Shown here piece after piece: positions 14,224-21,594 of a stretch of DNA of 27,729 bases; positions within the stretch are counted from its first letter, which is position 1; the number at the start of each line of letters is the position of its first letter. Below the pieces are notes generated by a model. That model did no database searches. It was not told where the DNA came from and saw nothing but the letters and a program-made list of their open reading frames with translations. The stretch is taken from positions 1 through 27,729 of IMG/VR virus record IMGVR_UViG_3300025736_001639; one strand, given 5' to 3'. Source of the stretch: a virus. The position numbers and the translations under genes were made by a program.

Positions 14224-14511
14224 ATATCAAGGACGAGTACTTGTTGAAAATTACAGGACGGTCGGGCTAAGTGGCTAACGACTTTAAACATAGCGACTTA
14301 AAGGCACAGCGATATCCACCACCTTTCTTTACTGATTAATAATAATCAATAGAGAAAGGTGGTAAATACAGGACTCGCCGAGACCGATAACATATTCAAG
14401 TAACCAATGTAATAACCCTTAGGGTAAGTAGCAGAGGTTAGGAGATATACTGTCCTGTATATATTCCCTATCCTCCGCTTTCTACCCTAAGAAAGTAGGA
14501 TGTCCTGTTAA
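14224..14511 (+). ncRNA. Large structured non-coding RNA or leader upstream of the capsid genes
   Basis: The gap 14178-14540 has no ORF but dense complementarity. ACAGGAC (14253-14259) pairs with GTCCTGT (14502-14508) and closes the structure. GGTC/GGC (14260-14267) pairs with GCC/GACC (14377-14385). CTTTAA (14282-14287) pairs with TTAAAG (14298-14303). An 11-bp stem 14318-14328/14353-14363 is topped by TGATT/AATCA. A long hairpin 14418-14491 has helices CTTAGGGTA/TACCCTAAG, AGC/GCT, GAGG/CCTC, AGG/CCT and ATATAC/GTATAT. Its apical loop contains GTCCT, complementary to AGGAC at 14370-14374, a pseudoknot. The duplicated ACAGGAC and GTCCTGT segments could also swap partners. I match it to no known class; group I intron, tmRNA and RNase P signatures were not found. 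Confidence 0.7.
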
Positions 14512-14540
14512 TGGTAATATTATTATACATTTAAGATACT

Positions 14541-16502
14541 ATGAAGAAACAAATTAATTTAAGTTTAGAGATACAAAAAGCTATTCCGATGGGGAGCGAG
14601 GAAGGCTATCTTGTTGTTGAAGGCTATGCGACCACAGCTAATGTAGATTCAGAGGGCCAAAGATTTACTGAAAAAGCATTAAAAGGAGCTGAAGATGATT
14701 TATTAGAATATTCAACTGTTCTTTTCAATCACGATAAAGATCGTCCTATTGGTAAAGTTCTAGAAACTCAATATGATGATGTAGGTATTTGGATCAAAGT
14801 AGCTGTTTCAAATACTGAGATGAAGATAAAAGAGCAAATAATGGATGGAACATTAAGCAAGTTTTCTATTATGGGAACTGTTCATAATGATGACGTTAAA
14901 GAGGTAATTGATAAAAGCACAGGCGATAAAATAATTGAATTTAATAAAGCTAAATTTTACGAAGTATCATTAGTTTCTGTACCTGCCAATAGCGAGGCAA
15001 AAGCAGTAGAATGGTATTTAAAAGATATATTTAATAACAAAACTATGAATGTTAAAAAAAAGTTAGAAGAAATCAACAAAATGGACAATAAGAAAGAGAT
15101 GCTTGTTACTTTAAAAACCTTTATTAAGGATTTAGAGAACGACATCACTAAAGAAAATGAAACTAGCAATGTTTCTAAGTCTGAACTTATTAAGACATTA
15201 GAGAGCATTATCAAAAGCTCTGATGATGAAAGTGAAGTCAGAAACTTAGTTGAGTCATTATTACTTAAAATGACTAATTCTAAATTTGAGGAAAGTGTAA
15301 AAGTTTTAGGGTTATCAGAAGAATCAAAGTCTATCTTCTTAGTAGATGATGGTGCTGAAGGAAATTTAGAAGACAATAAATTTCGTAAACAAATATTAAA
15401 GGTAGGTAAATGGTTTCATAAAGACGCTAATGGTGGCGTACTAGAAATCACTAAAAAATCTATTGATAAGTTAGTAGAGAATTTCAAAAAAGGTATACTA
15501 GAAAATGTATTTGTTCCATTAGGACATTCTAGTGATCCAACAAAGAATGCCGGTAAAGTAACTGAGCTTATTCCTACTGAAAAAGGCTTAGATGCTGTCA
15601 TTGAAGTAATAGATAAGAAAGTTTTAAAGAAAATTAAAGACGGATTAATCACTAATGTTTCTAGTTCTGTTATTGAGAACTATGTCACAAAAGATAAAGG
15701 TGATAAGGTTGGACCAGTCTTAGGTCATGTTGCTTTAGTTGCAGAACCTTATATTAAAGGCCTTGCTAAGTTTATGCCTGTTAGTCTTTCAGAGAATTAT
15801 GATGTTATTGAATTAGATGATGAACCACTAACTCCTAAAAAGGCTATTAAAATTATTACTGATGTTTTAGAAAATTTAAAAAAGTCTGCATACAATAAAG
15901 ACGAGAAAAAGGAAGACGAAGATAAAAAAGAAGAAAAAGAGGATAAAAAAGAAGAGAAGAAAGAAGAAAAGAAAGAGGAAAAAGAGGATATTAAAAAAGA
16001 AAAAGTAGAAGATAAGAAAGAAGATAAAATTGATAAGCAAGAAGCTAAGGAAGAAAAGTCTTCTGAAGAGGAATCTAAAGAGAAGTCGGAGAACTCCGAT
16101 GAGTCCAAGGATAAGTCTGATGAGGAAGAAGAATCTAAAGCTGACCTTAGTGAACGAGAGCGCAAAGTTGAGCTTTCTGAAGCTGAGAAGACTTATGGTG
16201 AACTTTTAGAGCAAGGTAAAATTGTACCAGCCCAGAAGGAAACTTTTATCACTTTATATACGGCAAAAGGAACTGCTGTAAATTTATCTGATGAGGACAT
16301 TAACTTTAAAGATCAATTTATGTCATTTTTAAAAGACATGCCGAAAGCAATTGACTTTGAAGAAAAGACCATTAAAGAAAAAGATGATGATCCTAAAAAG
16401 GATTTATCTGAAGATGGAAAACATATTATTGAGCACCTCGATTTATCTGACGATGACGCTAAAGAGGCCGCAAAGAATATGAAGTCAGTTCAATCTAAAT
16501 AA
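14541..16502 (+). CDS. Prohead protease-scaffold polyprotein with two protease-like domains
   Basis: A 653-residue protein. Residues 1-165 are an HK97-type (S78) prohead protease: VEGYATTANVDSEGQRF, catalytic-type His64 in LFNHDKDRPIGK, FSIMG with Ser109, and EVSLVSVPAN. Residues about 285-415 resemble the Mu gpI-type protease: GKWFHKDANGG, VPLGHSSDP with His329, ITNVSSSV (Ser374-376) and GHVALVAEPYIKGL. Residues 450-545 are an extreme Lys/Glu/Asp/Ser tract, typical of scaffold, and 546-653 are a helical end domain. The protein would form the internal scaffold and cleave itself and the capsid proteins. Two protease modules in one chain are unusual. An in-frame ATG at 15045 could give a separate scaffold product. 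Confidence 0.85.
   Translation: MKKQINLSLEIQKAIPMGSEEGYLVVEGYATTANVDSEGQRFTEKALKGAEDDLLEYSTVLFNHDKDRPIGKVLETQYDDVGIWIKVAVSNTEMKIKEQIMDGTLSKFSIMGTVHNDDVKEVIDKSTGDKIIEFNKAKFYEVSLVSVPANSEAKAVEWYLKDIFNNKTMNVKKKLEEINKMDNKKEMLVTLKTFIKDLENDITKENETSNVSKSELIKTLESIIKSSDDESEVRNLVESLLLKMTNSKFEESVKVLGLSEESKSIFLVDDGAEGNLEDNKFRKQILKVGKWFHKDANGGVLEITKKSIDKLVENFKKGILENVFVPLGHSSDPTKNAGKVTELIPTEKGLDAVIEVIDKKVLKKIKDGLITNVSSSVIENYVTKDKGDKVGPVLGHVALVAEPYIKGLAKFMPVSLSENYDVIELDDEPLTPKKAIKIITDVLENLKKSAYNKDEKKEDEDKKEEKEDKKEEKKEEKKEEKEDIKKEKVEDKKEDKIDKQEAKEEKSSEEESKEKSENSDESKDKSDEEEESKADLSERERKVELSEAEKTYGELLEQGKIVPAQKETFITLYTAKGTAVNLSDEDINFKDQFMSFLKDMPKAIDFEEKTIKEKDDDPKKDLSEDGKHIIEHLDLSDDDAKEAAKNMKSVQSK
15045..16502 (+). 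CDS. Possible nested product: second protease domain plus scaffold from an internal start
   Basis: The in-frame ATG at 15045 is preceded by AACAAAACT, nearly the same leader as gene starts at 4517, 17984, 22878 and 23920 (AAAACTATG). It lies exactly between the first protease domain and a Lys-rich helix (MNVKKKLEE). Translation from it would give 485 residues: linker, gpI-like domain, acidic scaffold and end domain, without the HK97-type domain. Nested scaffold genes within protease genes are known (lambda C/Nu3, Mu I/Z). This is an inference from context. Confidence 0.4.
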   Translation: MNVKKKLEEINKMDNKKEMLVTLKTFIKDLENDITKENETSNVSKSELIKTLESIIKSSDDESEVRNLVESLLLKMTNSKFEESVKVLGLSEESKSIFLVDDGAEGNLEDNKFRKQILKVGKWFHKDANGGVLEITKKSIDKLVENFKKGILENVFVPLGHSSDPTKNAGKVTELIPTEKGLDAVIEVIDKKVLKKIKDGLITNVSSSVIENYVTKDKGDKVGPVLGHVALVAEPYIKGLAKFMPVSLSENYDVIELDDEPLTPKKAIKIITDVLENLKKSAYNKDEKKEDEDKKEEKEDKKEEKKEEKKEEKEDIKKEKVEDKKEDKIDKQEAKEEKSSEEESKEKSENSDESKDKSDEEEESKADLSERERKVELSEAEKTYGELLEQGKIVPAQKETFITLYTAKGTAVNLSDEDINFKDQFMSFLKDMPKAIDFEEKTIKEKDDDPKKDLSEDGKHIIEHLDLSDDDAKEAAKNMKSVQSK

Positions 16503-16518
16503 TTAATAAAGTAAAGTT

Positions 16519-16932
16519 ATGAGTGCATTAAGCGCAGATAGAGAAGTAAAGCGAAAAGATGGTGAATACCAGCTTTATGAATTATATCAAGCAGTCACTA
16601 TTTATAAGGGTGCTATGGTATGTGTTCGTGAATCTGATGGTTACTTAGTACCATTGAGCGATTCTGCTGGCCTAGCATTTGTTGGAACAGCTTTAGAAGC
16701 TGTTGACAATAGTGCTGGCGTAAGCGGAGAATTAGAAGTAAGAGTAGAGAAAAAGGGTAATTTCCAATATGTTAAAGCTTCTGCTGTTCAAGCAGATGTT
16801 GGTGATCTTGCTTATGGTCTTGATGACCAAACAGTAGCAACGACTTCAACTAATAGTATTGAAGTTGGTTATATCCAGGCAATTATCGATTCTAGTACTG
16901 TTTACGTACGAGTTGATAGAGCTGTACAATAG
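16519..16932 (+). CDS. Head decoration protein (DUF2190-like)
   Basis: A 137-residue beta-rich protein between scaffold and major capsid genes, the normal position of capsid decoration proteins in Mu-like and lambda-like phages. The pattern YQAVTIYKGAMVCVRESDGYLVPLSDSAGLAFVGTALE, a Gly/Val middle part (SGELEVRVEKKG) and the VGDLAYGLDDQTV segment fit DUF2190-type proteins, which bind the outer capsid surface. There are no cysteines or membrane segments. It starts at AAAGTTATG and stops at TAG. Assignment rests on position plus a recognisable but weak pattern. Confidence 0.75.
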   Translation: MSALSADREVKRKDGEYQLYELYQAVTIYKGAMVCVRESDGYLVPLSDSAGLAFVGTALEAVDNSAGVSGELEVRVEKKGNFQYVKASAVQADVGDLAYGLDDQTVATTSTNSIEVGYIQAIIDSSTVYVRVDRAVQ

Positions 16933-16965
16933 TATAGTAGTTAATTAATTAAATAATTTAAGTTT

Positions 16966-17898
16966 ATGATAGTAAAATCCGATACTCCTCAACTGCTATT
17001 AGCTGGGTTGCAACCTATTTTTCAAAAGGCATATGATGCCGGTGAAATAATGCATAGTAAAATTGCAACGACTGTTAATAGTAAGAAGGACACCGAAAGT
17101 TATGCTTGGCTAGGAGCTGTTACTGGAATGAAAGAGTGGACAGACGAAAGACAAGATAGCGACGTATTAGAACATGATTTCTCAATTAAAAATCGTTCTT
17201 GGGAAGGTTCAATTGCTGTTGACAGAGACGCTGTTGAAGATGACCAATATGGTCAAATTAATGTTCGTGTTAGAGACTTAGGAACTCGCGCTAAGCAGTT
17301 TCCTGATGAATTACTTTTTGAATTACTTTCACAAGGTAACTTAATAACTGGTACTTCTGCTAACTTTGTTGGTAAAAATATTGCTTGTTATGATTCTTTA
17401 GCTTTTTTCGCAGCTAATCATACAGTAGGAAGCACTACTCAATCTAATGTCGGCTCAACCGCATTAGGAGTGACTTCATTGAGAGCTGGTATTACAGCAA
17501 TGAGACGTTTCCAAGATGATAAGAACAAACCACTACCAAGTAAACCAGATTTATTGGTAGTTCCAGCAGACTTAGAATGGGAAGCTCGTGAGTTATTAAA
17601 TTCAGCTTATTTCCCATCAGAAGGAACAACTACTGCTAAATTAGCAACTAACGTATTAAAGGGTGTTGTTGATTTACAAGTATCTAATTGGTTAAGTGAT
17701 ACCAATGATTGGTTCTTACTTGACACTAAGACAACTGTAAAACCGTTACTTTATCAGTTACGTCGTAAACCAGAGTTTGTCTCTATGACAACTGGCGCTG
17801 ACGCTTTCATGAGAAAGAAATGGTGGTACGGAGTAGATGCTCGTTACAATATGGGCTTCGGTGAATGGAGAAATGCTTATGGTGCTTTCGTAGCATAG
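16966..17898 (+). CDS. Major capsid protein, Mu gpT-type
   Basis: A 310-residue HK97-fold capsid protein of the Mu gpT family. Recognisable family segments are the N-terminal QPIFQKAYDAG, GMKEWTDERQ, the KNRSWEGSIAVDRDAVEDDQYG block near 75-95, CYDSLAFFAANH, KPDLLVVPADLEWEARELLNS, and the C-terminal WWYGVDARYNMGFGEWRNAYGAF. It builds the icosahedral shell together with the decoration protein. Length is normal for the family and no long N-terminal delta-domain is present, consistent with a separate scaffold. The gene is followed directly by competing RNA hairpins (17912-17964). The stop is TAG. Confidence 0.93.
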   Translation: MIVKSDTPQLLLAGLQPIFQKAYDAGEIMHSKIATTVNSKKDTESYAWLGAVTGMKEWTDERQDSDVLEHDFSIKNRSWEGSIAVDRDAVEDDQYGQINVRVRDLGTRAKQFPDELLFELLSQGNLITGTSANFVGKNIACYDSLAFFAANHTVGSTTQSNVGSTALGVTSLRAGITAMRRFQDDKNKPLPSKPDLLVVPADLEWEARELLNSAYFPSEGTTTAKLATNVLKGVVDLQVSNWLSDTNDWFLLDTKTTVKPLLYQLRRKPEFVSMTTGADAFMRKKWWYGVDARYNMGFGEWRNAYGAFVA

Positions 17899-17911
17899 GA
17901 TCTAAATTATA

Positions 17912-17964
17912 TTTAGCTTTGAGTGTGTATGCTAGACCAGCGCACTCAAGGTCTAACAGCTAAA
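17912..17964 (+). other. Competing hairpins just after the capsid gene
   Basis: TTTAGCT (17912-17918) pairs with AGCTAAA (17958-17964). Inside, TTGAGTGTG (17919-17927) pairs with CGCACTCAA (17941-17949), or TAGACC (17933-17938) pairs with GGTCTA (17950-17955). Both inner helices together would be a pseudoknot with no connecting loop, so they are probably alternatives. No U-run follows, so it is not a standard terminator. It may protect the 3' end of the capsid message or act as a processing site. Confidence 0.55.
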
Positions 17965-17983
17965 TAAATTAATAAATAAAACT

Positions 17984-18256
17984 ATGACAGGAAAATTATA
18001 TCAAAACTTTACGAAAAGTGGCACATTAAATCAAAAAAATGCTAGAATTTCATCAATTATTTTTATAAATGCCGGAATTGGACATCAACAACAATATTCT
18101 GCTTATATCGGTACAGATAATAATGGGATAGTCCTTGCTAGGAAAGGAATTGACAACCAAAGAAGTGGGCATATTGATCTTAAAGGTATTTTAGTTAAGA
18201 GTTTATACATTGAATTGCCTGCAGGAGCTGCAAGAACAGTAGTTATTTATGAATAA
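17984..18256 (+). CDS. Small beta-rich protein, unknown
   Basis: A 90-residue protein with alternating hydrophobic pattern (ISSIIFINAG, YSAYIGTDNNGIVLARKG, HIDLKGILVKSLYIELPAG, TVVIYE), suggesting a compact beta-sandwich. It has no cysteines, signal peptide or membrane segment. It follows the capsid gene and its hairpins and overlaps the first glycosyltransferase gene by 8 nt. It could be a minor capsid, decoration or fibre-cap protein, or a partner of the glycosyltransferases. I recognise no family. The start follows AATAAAACT, one of the common leaders here. Confidence 0.6.
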   Translation: MTGKLYQNFTKSGTLNQKNARISSIIFINAGIGHQQQYSAYIGTDNNGIVLARKGIDNQRSGHIDLKGILVKSLYIELPAGAARTVVIYE

Positions 18257-18932
18257 AATATCCGTTATAATTCCAGCACATGATTACGGACATTTTTTAG
18301 AAGAATGTATAAGGTCAGTTTTAAATCAAACTAAAAAACCAGATGAAATAATAGTTGTAAATGATAGCTCATTAGATAACACACAAGACATAATCACTAA
18401 TCTTCAAGAGAATAGTAAAGTTCCAATTAAATATTATGAGGTGGCATTTAAACACTCTAATAAGACAAGGAACTTCGGTTATAAAGAGTCAATCGGCGAC
18501 CATGTTCTGTTTCTAGACGCTGATAATTACTTAGAACCTCGCTATTTAGAACTTACTAGTAAAGCATTAGATGAAGAAGGTATTTCATTTGTTTATACAA
18601 ATTGGTACTGGGTAGATATTGATTCAGAGAGAGTAGGGCAGCCCGCGGCTTCAGTACCATTTAGCTATGACGAGCTGAAAGGTAGAAATTATATTGATAT
18701 GTGTACTCTTATTAAAAGAGAAACATTTGATAAATATATGTTTGATGAAGAGCAAAATGGTTATGATGATTGGGATTTATGGCTTACATTTGCAGAGAAT
18801 GGACATATTGGAAAGCATTTACCGCTAGTATTATTCAATTATCGTAGGCATAATAACAGTAAATCATATAAGATAGTTCATTTTAATAGGGAGGAGATAG
18901 TAAATAGAATACATAGTAAACATAACTTATAA
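18249..18932 (+). CDS. Family 2-like glycosyltransferase
   Basis: A 227-residue GT-A fold enzyme. The opening ISVIIPAHDYGHFLEECIRSVLNQT and PDEIIVVNDSSLDNT are the GT2 nucleotide-binding part, and FLDADN (D90-A-D92) is the metal-binding DxD motif. Later DDWDLWLTFAENG (about 171-183) supplies the acceptor-side acidic residues. It moves a sugar from a nucleotide sugar to an unknown acceptor. It has no membrane anchor, so it acts in the cytosol. It is the first of three consecutive glycosyltransferases and overlaps the small gene before it. The sugar genes at 128-3252 could supply its donor, which is inference. Confidence 0.88.
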   Translation: MNKISVIIPAHDYGHFLEECIRSVLNQTKKPDEIIVVNDSSLDNTQDIITNLQENSKVPIKYYEVAFKHSNKTRNFGYKESIGDHVLFLDADNYLEPRYLELTSKALDEEGISFVYTNWYWVDIDSERVGQPAASVPFSYDELKGRNYIDMCTLIKRETFDKYMFDEEQNGYDDWDLWLTFAENGHIGKHLPLVLFNYRRHNNSKSYKIVHFNREEIVNRIHSKHNL

Positions 18933-18947
18933 ATAAAAAAGACATTT

Positions 18948-20081
18948 ATGAAATGCGACATTATAATCCCAGTATGGAATCAACTGGAATACACAAAAAA
19001 GTTAGTAGATTCTATTTTTCAAAACACTACCTTTAAAGACTATAAATTTATTTTTATAGATAATGGCTCTCAAGACGGGACATTAGAATATTTGAAGACG
19101 CTAAAGAATACAACGATCGTTAAAAATTCAGAAAATATTGGTGTAGCTCCGGCCTGGAATCAAGGACTATCTCTTAGTAAGGCGACTTATAAAGTAATAA
19201 TGAATAATGATGTAGTTGTTTCTCCTGGTTGGTTAAGTAATATGATTTACACAATGGAAAGTAAGAATATAAAAATTGCTTGTCCTCATTATACAGAAGG
19301 AGAATTATCACCAGCTTTCCCTAAAAATTATACACCGGTTGATAATGTAAAAAAACTAGACAGATTATATGGATTTTGCTTTTGCGTTCATAAAGACGCA
19401 GTTAGCGCGATTGGTGAATTTGATGAAAAATTTAAAATGTGTTGGTACGAAGATAAGGATTATGATGCTAGAGCCAGACATTTAAACTTAGATCCACATT
19501 TAATTAGTGGAAGTTATATTCATCATTTTGGAAGTAAAACATTACAACATCTTGTAAGCAAAGATCAACACATAGAGAGTAATCGTCTTTATTATAATGA
19601 TAAATATAATAAATTAAAAGCTAATATTCATACTGAAGCAGATTTTAATGGAGCAGATAAAGCATTTAAAGTTAGTTCACCTTCTAATTTTCCACCACCA
19701 CCGCCTGAATCAGAAGTACCACACGGAAGCTTTAGAATGTACCAAGAAATTCCGAAATGGGCTTTGAATAATCCGGCATTTTATATAGAAGAATTAAAGG
19801 TTGAAATAGAACAAAAAGAAGAACATAAGCAAGACGTTTCTAATTTAAAGCACATCCAACATATTAAAGATAACGCAGAAATTATTGAAACAGAAGCAGT
19901 AGTTATTCCATCACCAATTAGAAAAAAACAAGATCCAAAGAAAAAAAGTAAGAAGAAGACTGAAGATAATGAGGTAAAAGAATTTGAATTTGAATGTGAA
20001 TGGTGTGGTCGTTCATTTAAAAGCACAAGAGGTTTAAAAATTCATAAAAGACTATGCAAAAAGCGACCAGCGTCCTTATAG
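18948..20081 (+). CDS. Family 2-like glycosyltransferase fused to a C-terminal C2HC zinc finger
   Basis: A 377-residue protein. Residues 1-215 are a GT2 domain: CDIIIPVWNQLEYTKKLVDSI, FIFIDNGSQDGT, the NIGVAPAWNQG loop, and NND (86-88) in place of DxD, followed by CWYEDKDYDARARH. Residues 215-300 are a linker with a proline run (FPPPPPESEVP). Residues 305-345 are charged and Lys-rich. The end has C350-x2-C353-x12-H366-x3-C370, a C2HC finger like eukaryotic-type zinc fingers. A glycosyltransferase with a nucleic-acid-type finger is unusual and may anchor the enzyme to a partner. The last 28 nt overlap the next gene. Confidence 0.85.
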   Translation: MKCDIIIPVWNQLEYTKKLVDSIFQNTTFKDYKFIFIDNGSQDGTLEYLKTLKNTTIVKNSENIGVAPAWNQGLSLSKATYKVIMNNDVVVSPGWLSNMIYTMESKNIKIACPHYTEGELSPAFPKNYTPVDNVKKLDRLYGFCFCVHKDAVSAIGEFDEKFKMCWYEDKDYDARARHLNLDPHLISGSYIHHFGSKTLQHLVSKDQHIESNRLYYNDKYNKLKANIHTEADFNGADKAFKVSSPSNFPPPPPESEVPHGSFRMYQEIPKWALNNPAFYIEELKVEIEQKEEHKQDVSNLKHIQHIKDNAEIIETEAVVIPSPIRKKQDPKKKSKKKTEDNEVKEFEFECEWCGRSFKSTRGLKIHKRLCKKRPASL

Positions 20082-20692
20082 GGATTCCTCATCTTGGTAC
20101 AGTAGATTTTGATTTCGCCTTCAGTTTACGCAATTTACAAGCCCCTGAGGGTTCAAATATGGCGATATTTGGCCAAAAAAGAACAATTGTACACCAAGCA
20201 AGGAATATCATAGTAAAAGCCCTGTTAGAATCAAATTATGAATGGCTATTATTCCTTGATAGCGATCAAGTATTTGAGCCAGGCTTATTAAATAAATTGC
20301 TAGCTACTGGAAAAGATTTTGTGGGAACACAGATATTTAAAAGAGTTCCACCTTATGCGCCATGCATAGGGAAGGTAGATAAAAAAGGAGATTTAATAAG
20401 TATAATGGCTAATGAATTAATGGAAGTTGATAGTATCGGTATGGGCGCGACTTTAATTCATCGAAGAGTATTTGAAAAGATTAATAAACCACAATTTGAA
20501 TTTATAGGTGAAAAAGGTGAAGATATTGTCTTTTGTGAGAAAGTTAAAAAAGCAGGTTTAAAAATATGGTGCGATCCAAACGTGGAAATAAGCCATATTG
20601 GAGAACCACCAAAGATAGGTAAACAACATTTCTATGATTACATTAATAATTCCAAACGATCACGAACTCCTAGCGAGGGAGGAAAAAACTAA
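20054..20692 (+). CDS. GT-A fold glycosyltransferase-like protein
   Basis: A 212-residue protein of the phage GT-A type. The opening SVLIGIPHLGTVDFDFAFSL, the VHQARNIIVKALLESNYEWLLFLDSD block with DSD (69-71) as DxD, GTQIFKRVPP, GMGATLIHRRVFEKI, and the C-terminal ISHIGEPP with the metal-side His match this group. The acceptor is unknown. Its start lies within the zinc-finger coding part of the gene before it, and its end overlaps the connector gene by 59 nt. The glycosyltransferase set is therefore woven into the structural array rather than loosely inserted. Confidence 0.8.
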   Translation: MQKATSVLIGIPHLGTVDFDFAFSLRNLQAPEGSNMAIFGQKRTIVHQARNIIVKALLESNYEWLLFLDSDQVFEPGLLNKLLATGKDFVGTQIFKRVPPYAPCIGKVDKKGDLISIMANELMEVDSIGMGATLIHRRVFEKINKPQFEFIGEKGEDIVFCEKVKKAGLKIWCDPNVEISHIGEPPKIGKQHFYDYINNSKRSRTPSEGGKN

Positions 20693-21593
20693 ATTTTCTA
20701 GTGACATAAGTACTGGCGTTGCTGTATTACCAGCGGATAATGGCCTAGGTTTTACGGTTAATAATTTTGTTGTTACTGGAAAAGAAGGTAAAGAGACAAC
20801 TGAATTATTAAAAATTGTTACTCCGGCTACTGCGCAAATTACAGTTGCAACAAGCACTTTATTTGAACATAAAGAAGATGATCCAATTACTGAATTTGCT
20901 TACGATCAAGTATCAGTAGAATGGTCAGCTACTAAAACTGGAACATTTGCTGCCTTGACTTCTAGCCCGTATAATGTTGAGGTAGATAATCCAATCGGCA
21001 CAATAGTTGAAGACGACAATCCTAACGCTCATACAAGGTGGTATAGGTATAGGTTTTATAATTCAGCTAGAACTTTATATAGTGCTTATACAGATTTACC
21101 TATTAAAGGAAATGAAACAGAGTTTTATACATCTTGTTGGCGCGTGAGACGAGAGTCTGGCTTTACTGAAAACCAATTTATACCAAGAGAAATGGTGGAA
21201 AGCTACCGCGAAGAAGCACATAATGAGGTTGACGGAGTATTGAAAAATTACTATATTATTCCATTAGTTCCAGTCCCGGCCATTATTAGACATGCTGAAA
21301 CTTTACTAGCGTCTGGCACATTGCTTGCAAAAGAATATGGAATGGAAGCAGATGTTGAATTAGGTAAAAGCGGACAGAGAAAAATTGATAGAGCCAATAA
21401 GATATTGGAGCAGATAATGAATAACGAGCTTGTTCTTGTTGATAGTGATGGCAATCCTTTACCTAAAGTTACTACTAATCAGATGAGTTATAGTAATGTT
21501 TATAGTGCTAGTGGATCTAAAGATAAAGGTGAAATGTTTAATCTTGGTGATGAGAATTTTACGATGAAAGACCCAGACGAACCGCAAAGTTGA
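20634..21593 (+). CDS. Head-tail connector protein with Mu gp36/DUF1320-like C-terminus
   Basis: A 319-residue protein. Residues 20-165 are beta-rich: a first unit with VNNFVVTGKEGKETTELLKI and EHKEDDPITEFAYDQVSVEWS, then an Ig/fibronectin-like unit (TRWYRYRFYNSARTLYSAYTDLP). Residues 180-290 are helical: EMVESYREEAHNEVDGVLKNYYIIPLVPVPAIIRHAETLLASG, as in gp36/DUF1320 adaptors that ring the portal. The role is to close the head and prepare for the tail. It overlaps the glycosyltransferase gene by 59 nt; a later start is conceivable but would remove part of the first beta unit. The stop TGA is 1 nt before the next ATG. Confidence 0.7.
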   Translation: MITLIIPNDHELLAREEKTKFSSDISTGVAVLPADNGLGFTVNNFVVTGKEGKETTELLKIVTPATAQITVATSTLFEHKEDDPITEFAYDQVSVEWSATKTGTFAALTSSPYNVEVDNPIGTIVEDDNPNAHTRWYRYRFYNSARTLYSAYTDLPIKGNETEFYTSCWRVRRESGFTENQFIPREMVESYREEAHNEVDGVLKNYYIIPLVPVPAIIRHAETLLASGTLLAKEYGMEADVELGKSGQRKIDRANKILEQIMNNELVLVDSDGNPLPKVTTNQMSYSNVYSASGSKDKGEMFNLGDENFTMKDPDEPQS

Positions 21594-21594
21594 T

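Noticed and set aside
14224-14511. Group I intron, tmRNA or RNase P RNA
   Set aside because: I found no convincing P7/S-type core or split exon, no tRNA-like ends with a tag frame, and no RNase P conserved core. The region lies between intact genes.
15797-16165. Ser-rich - strand open frame opposite the scaffold region
   Set aside because: It is the complement of the Lys/Glu-rich repeat codons of the scaffold gene and has no start context or domain.
17919-17955. A full H-type pseudoknot after the capsid gene
   Set aside because: The two helices are complementary, but the strand that must cross a 9-bp helix has zero linking nucleotides. I treat them as alternative hairpins.
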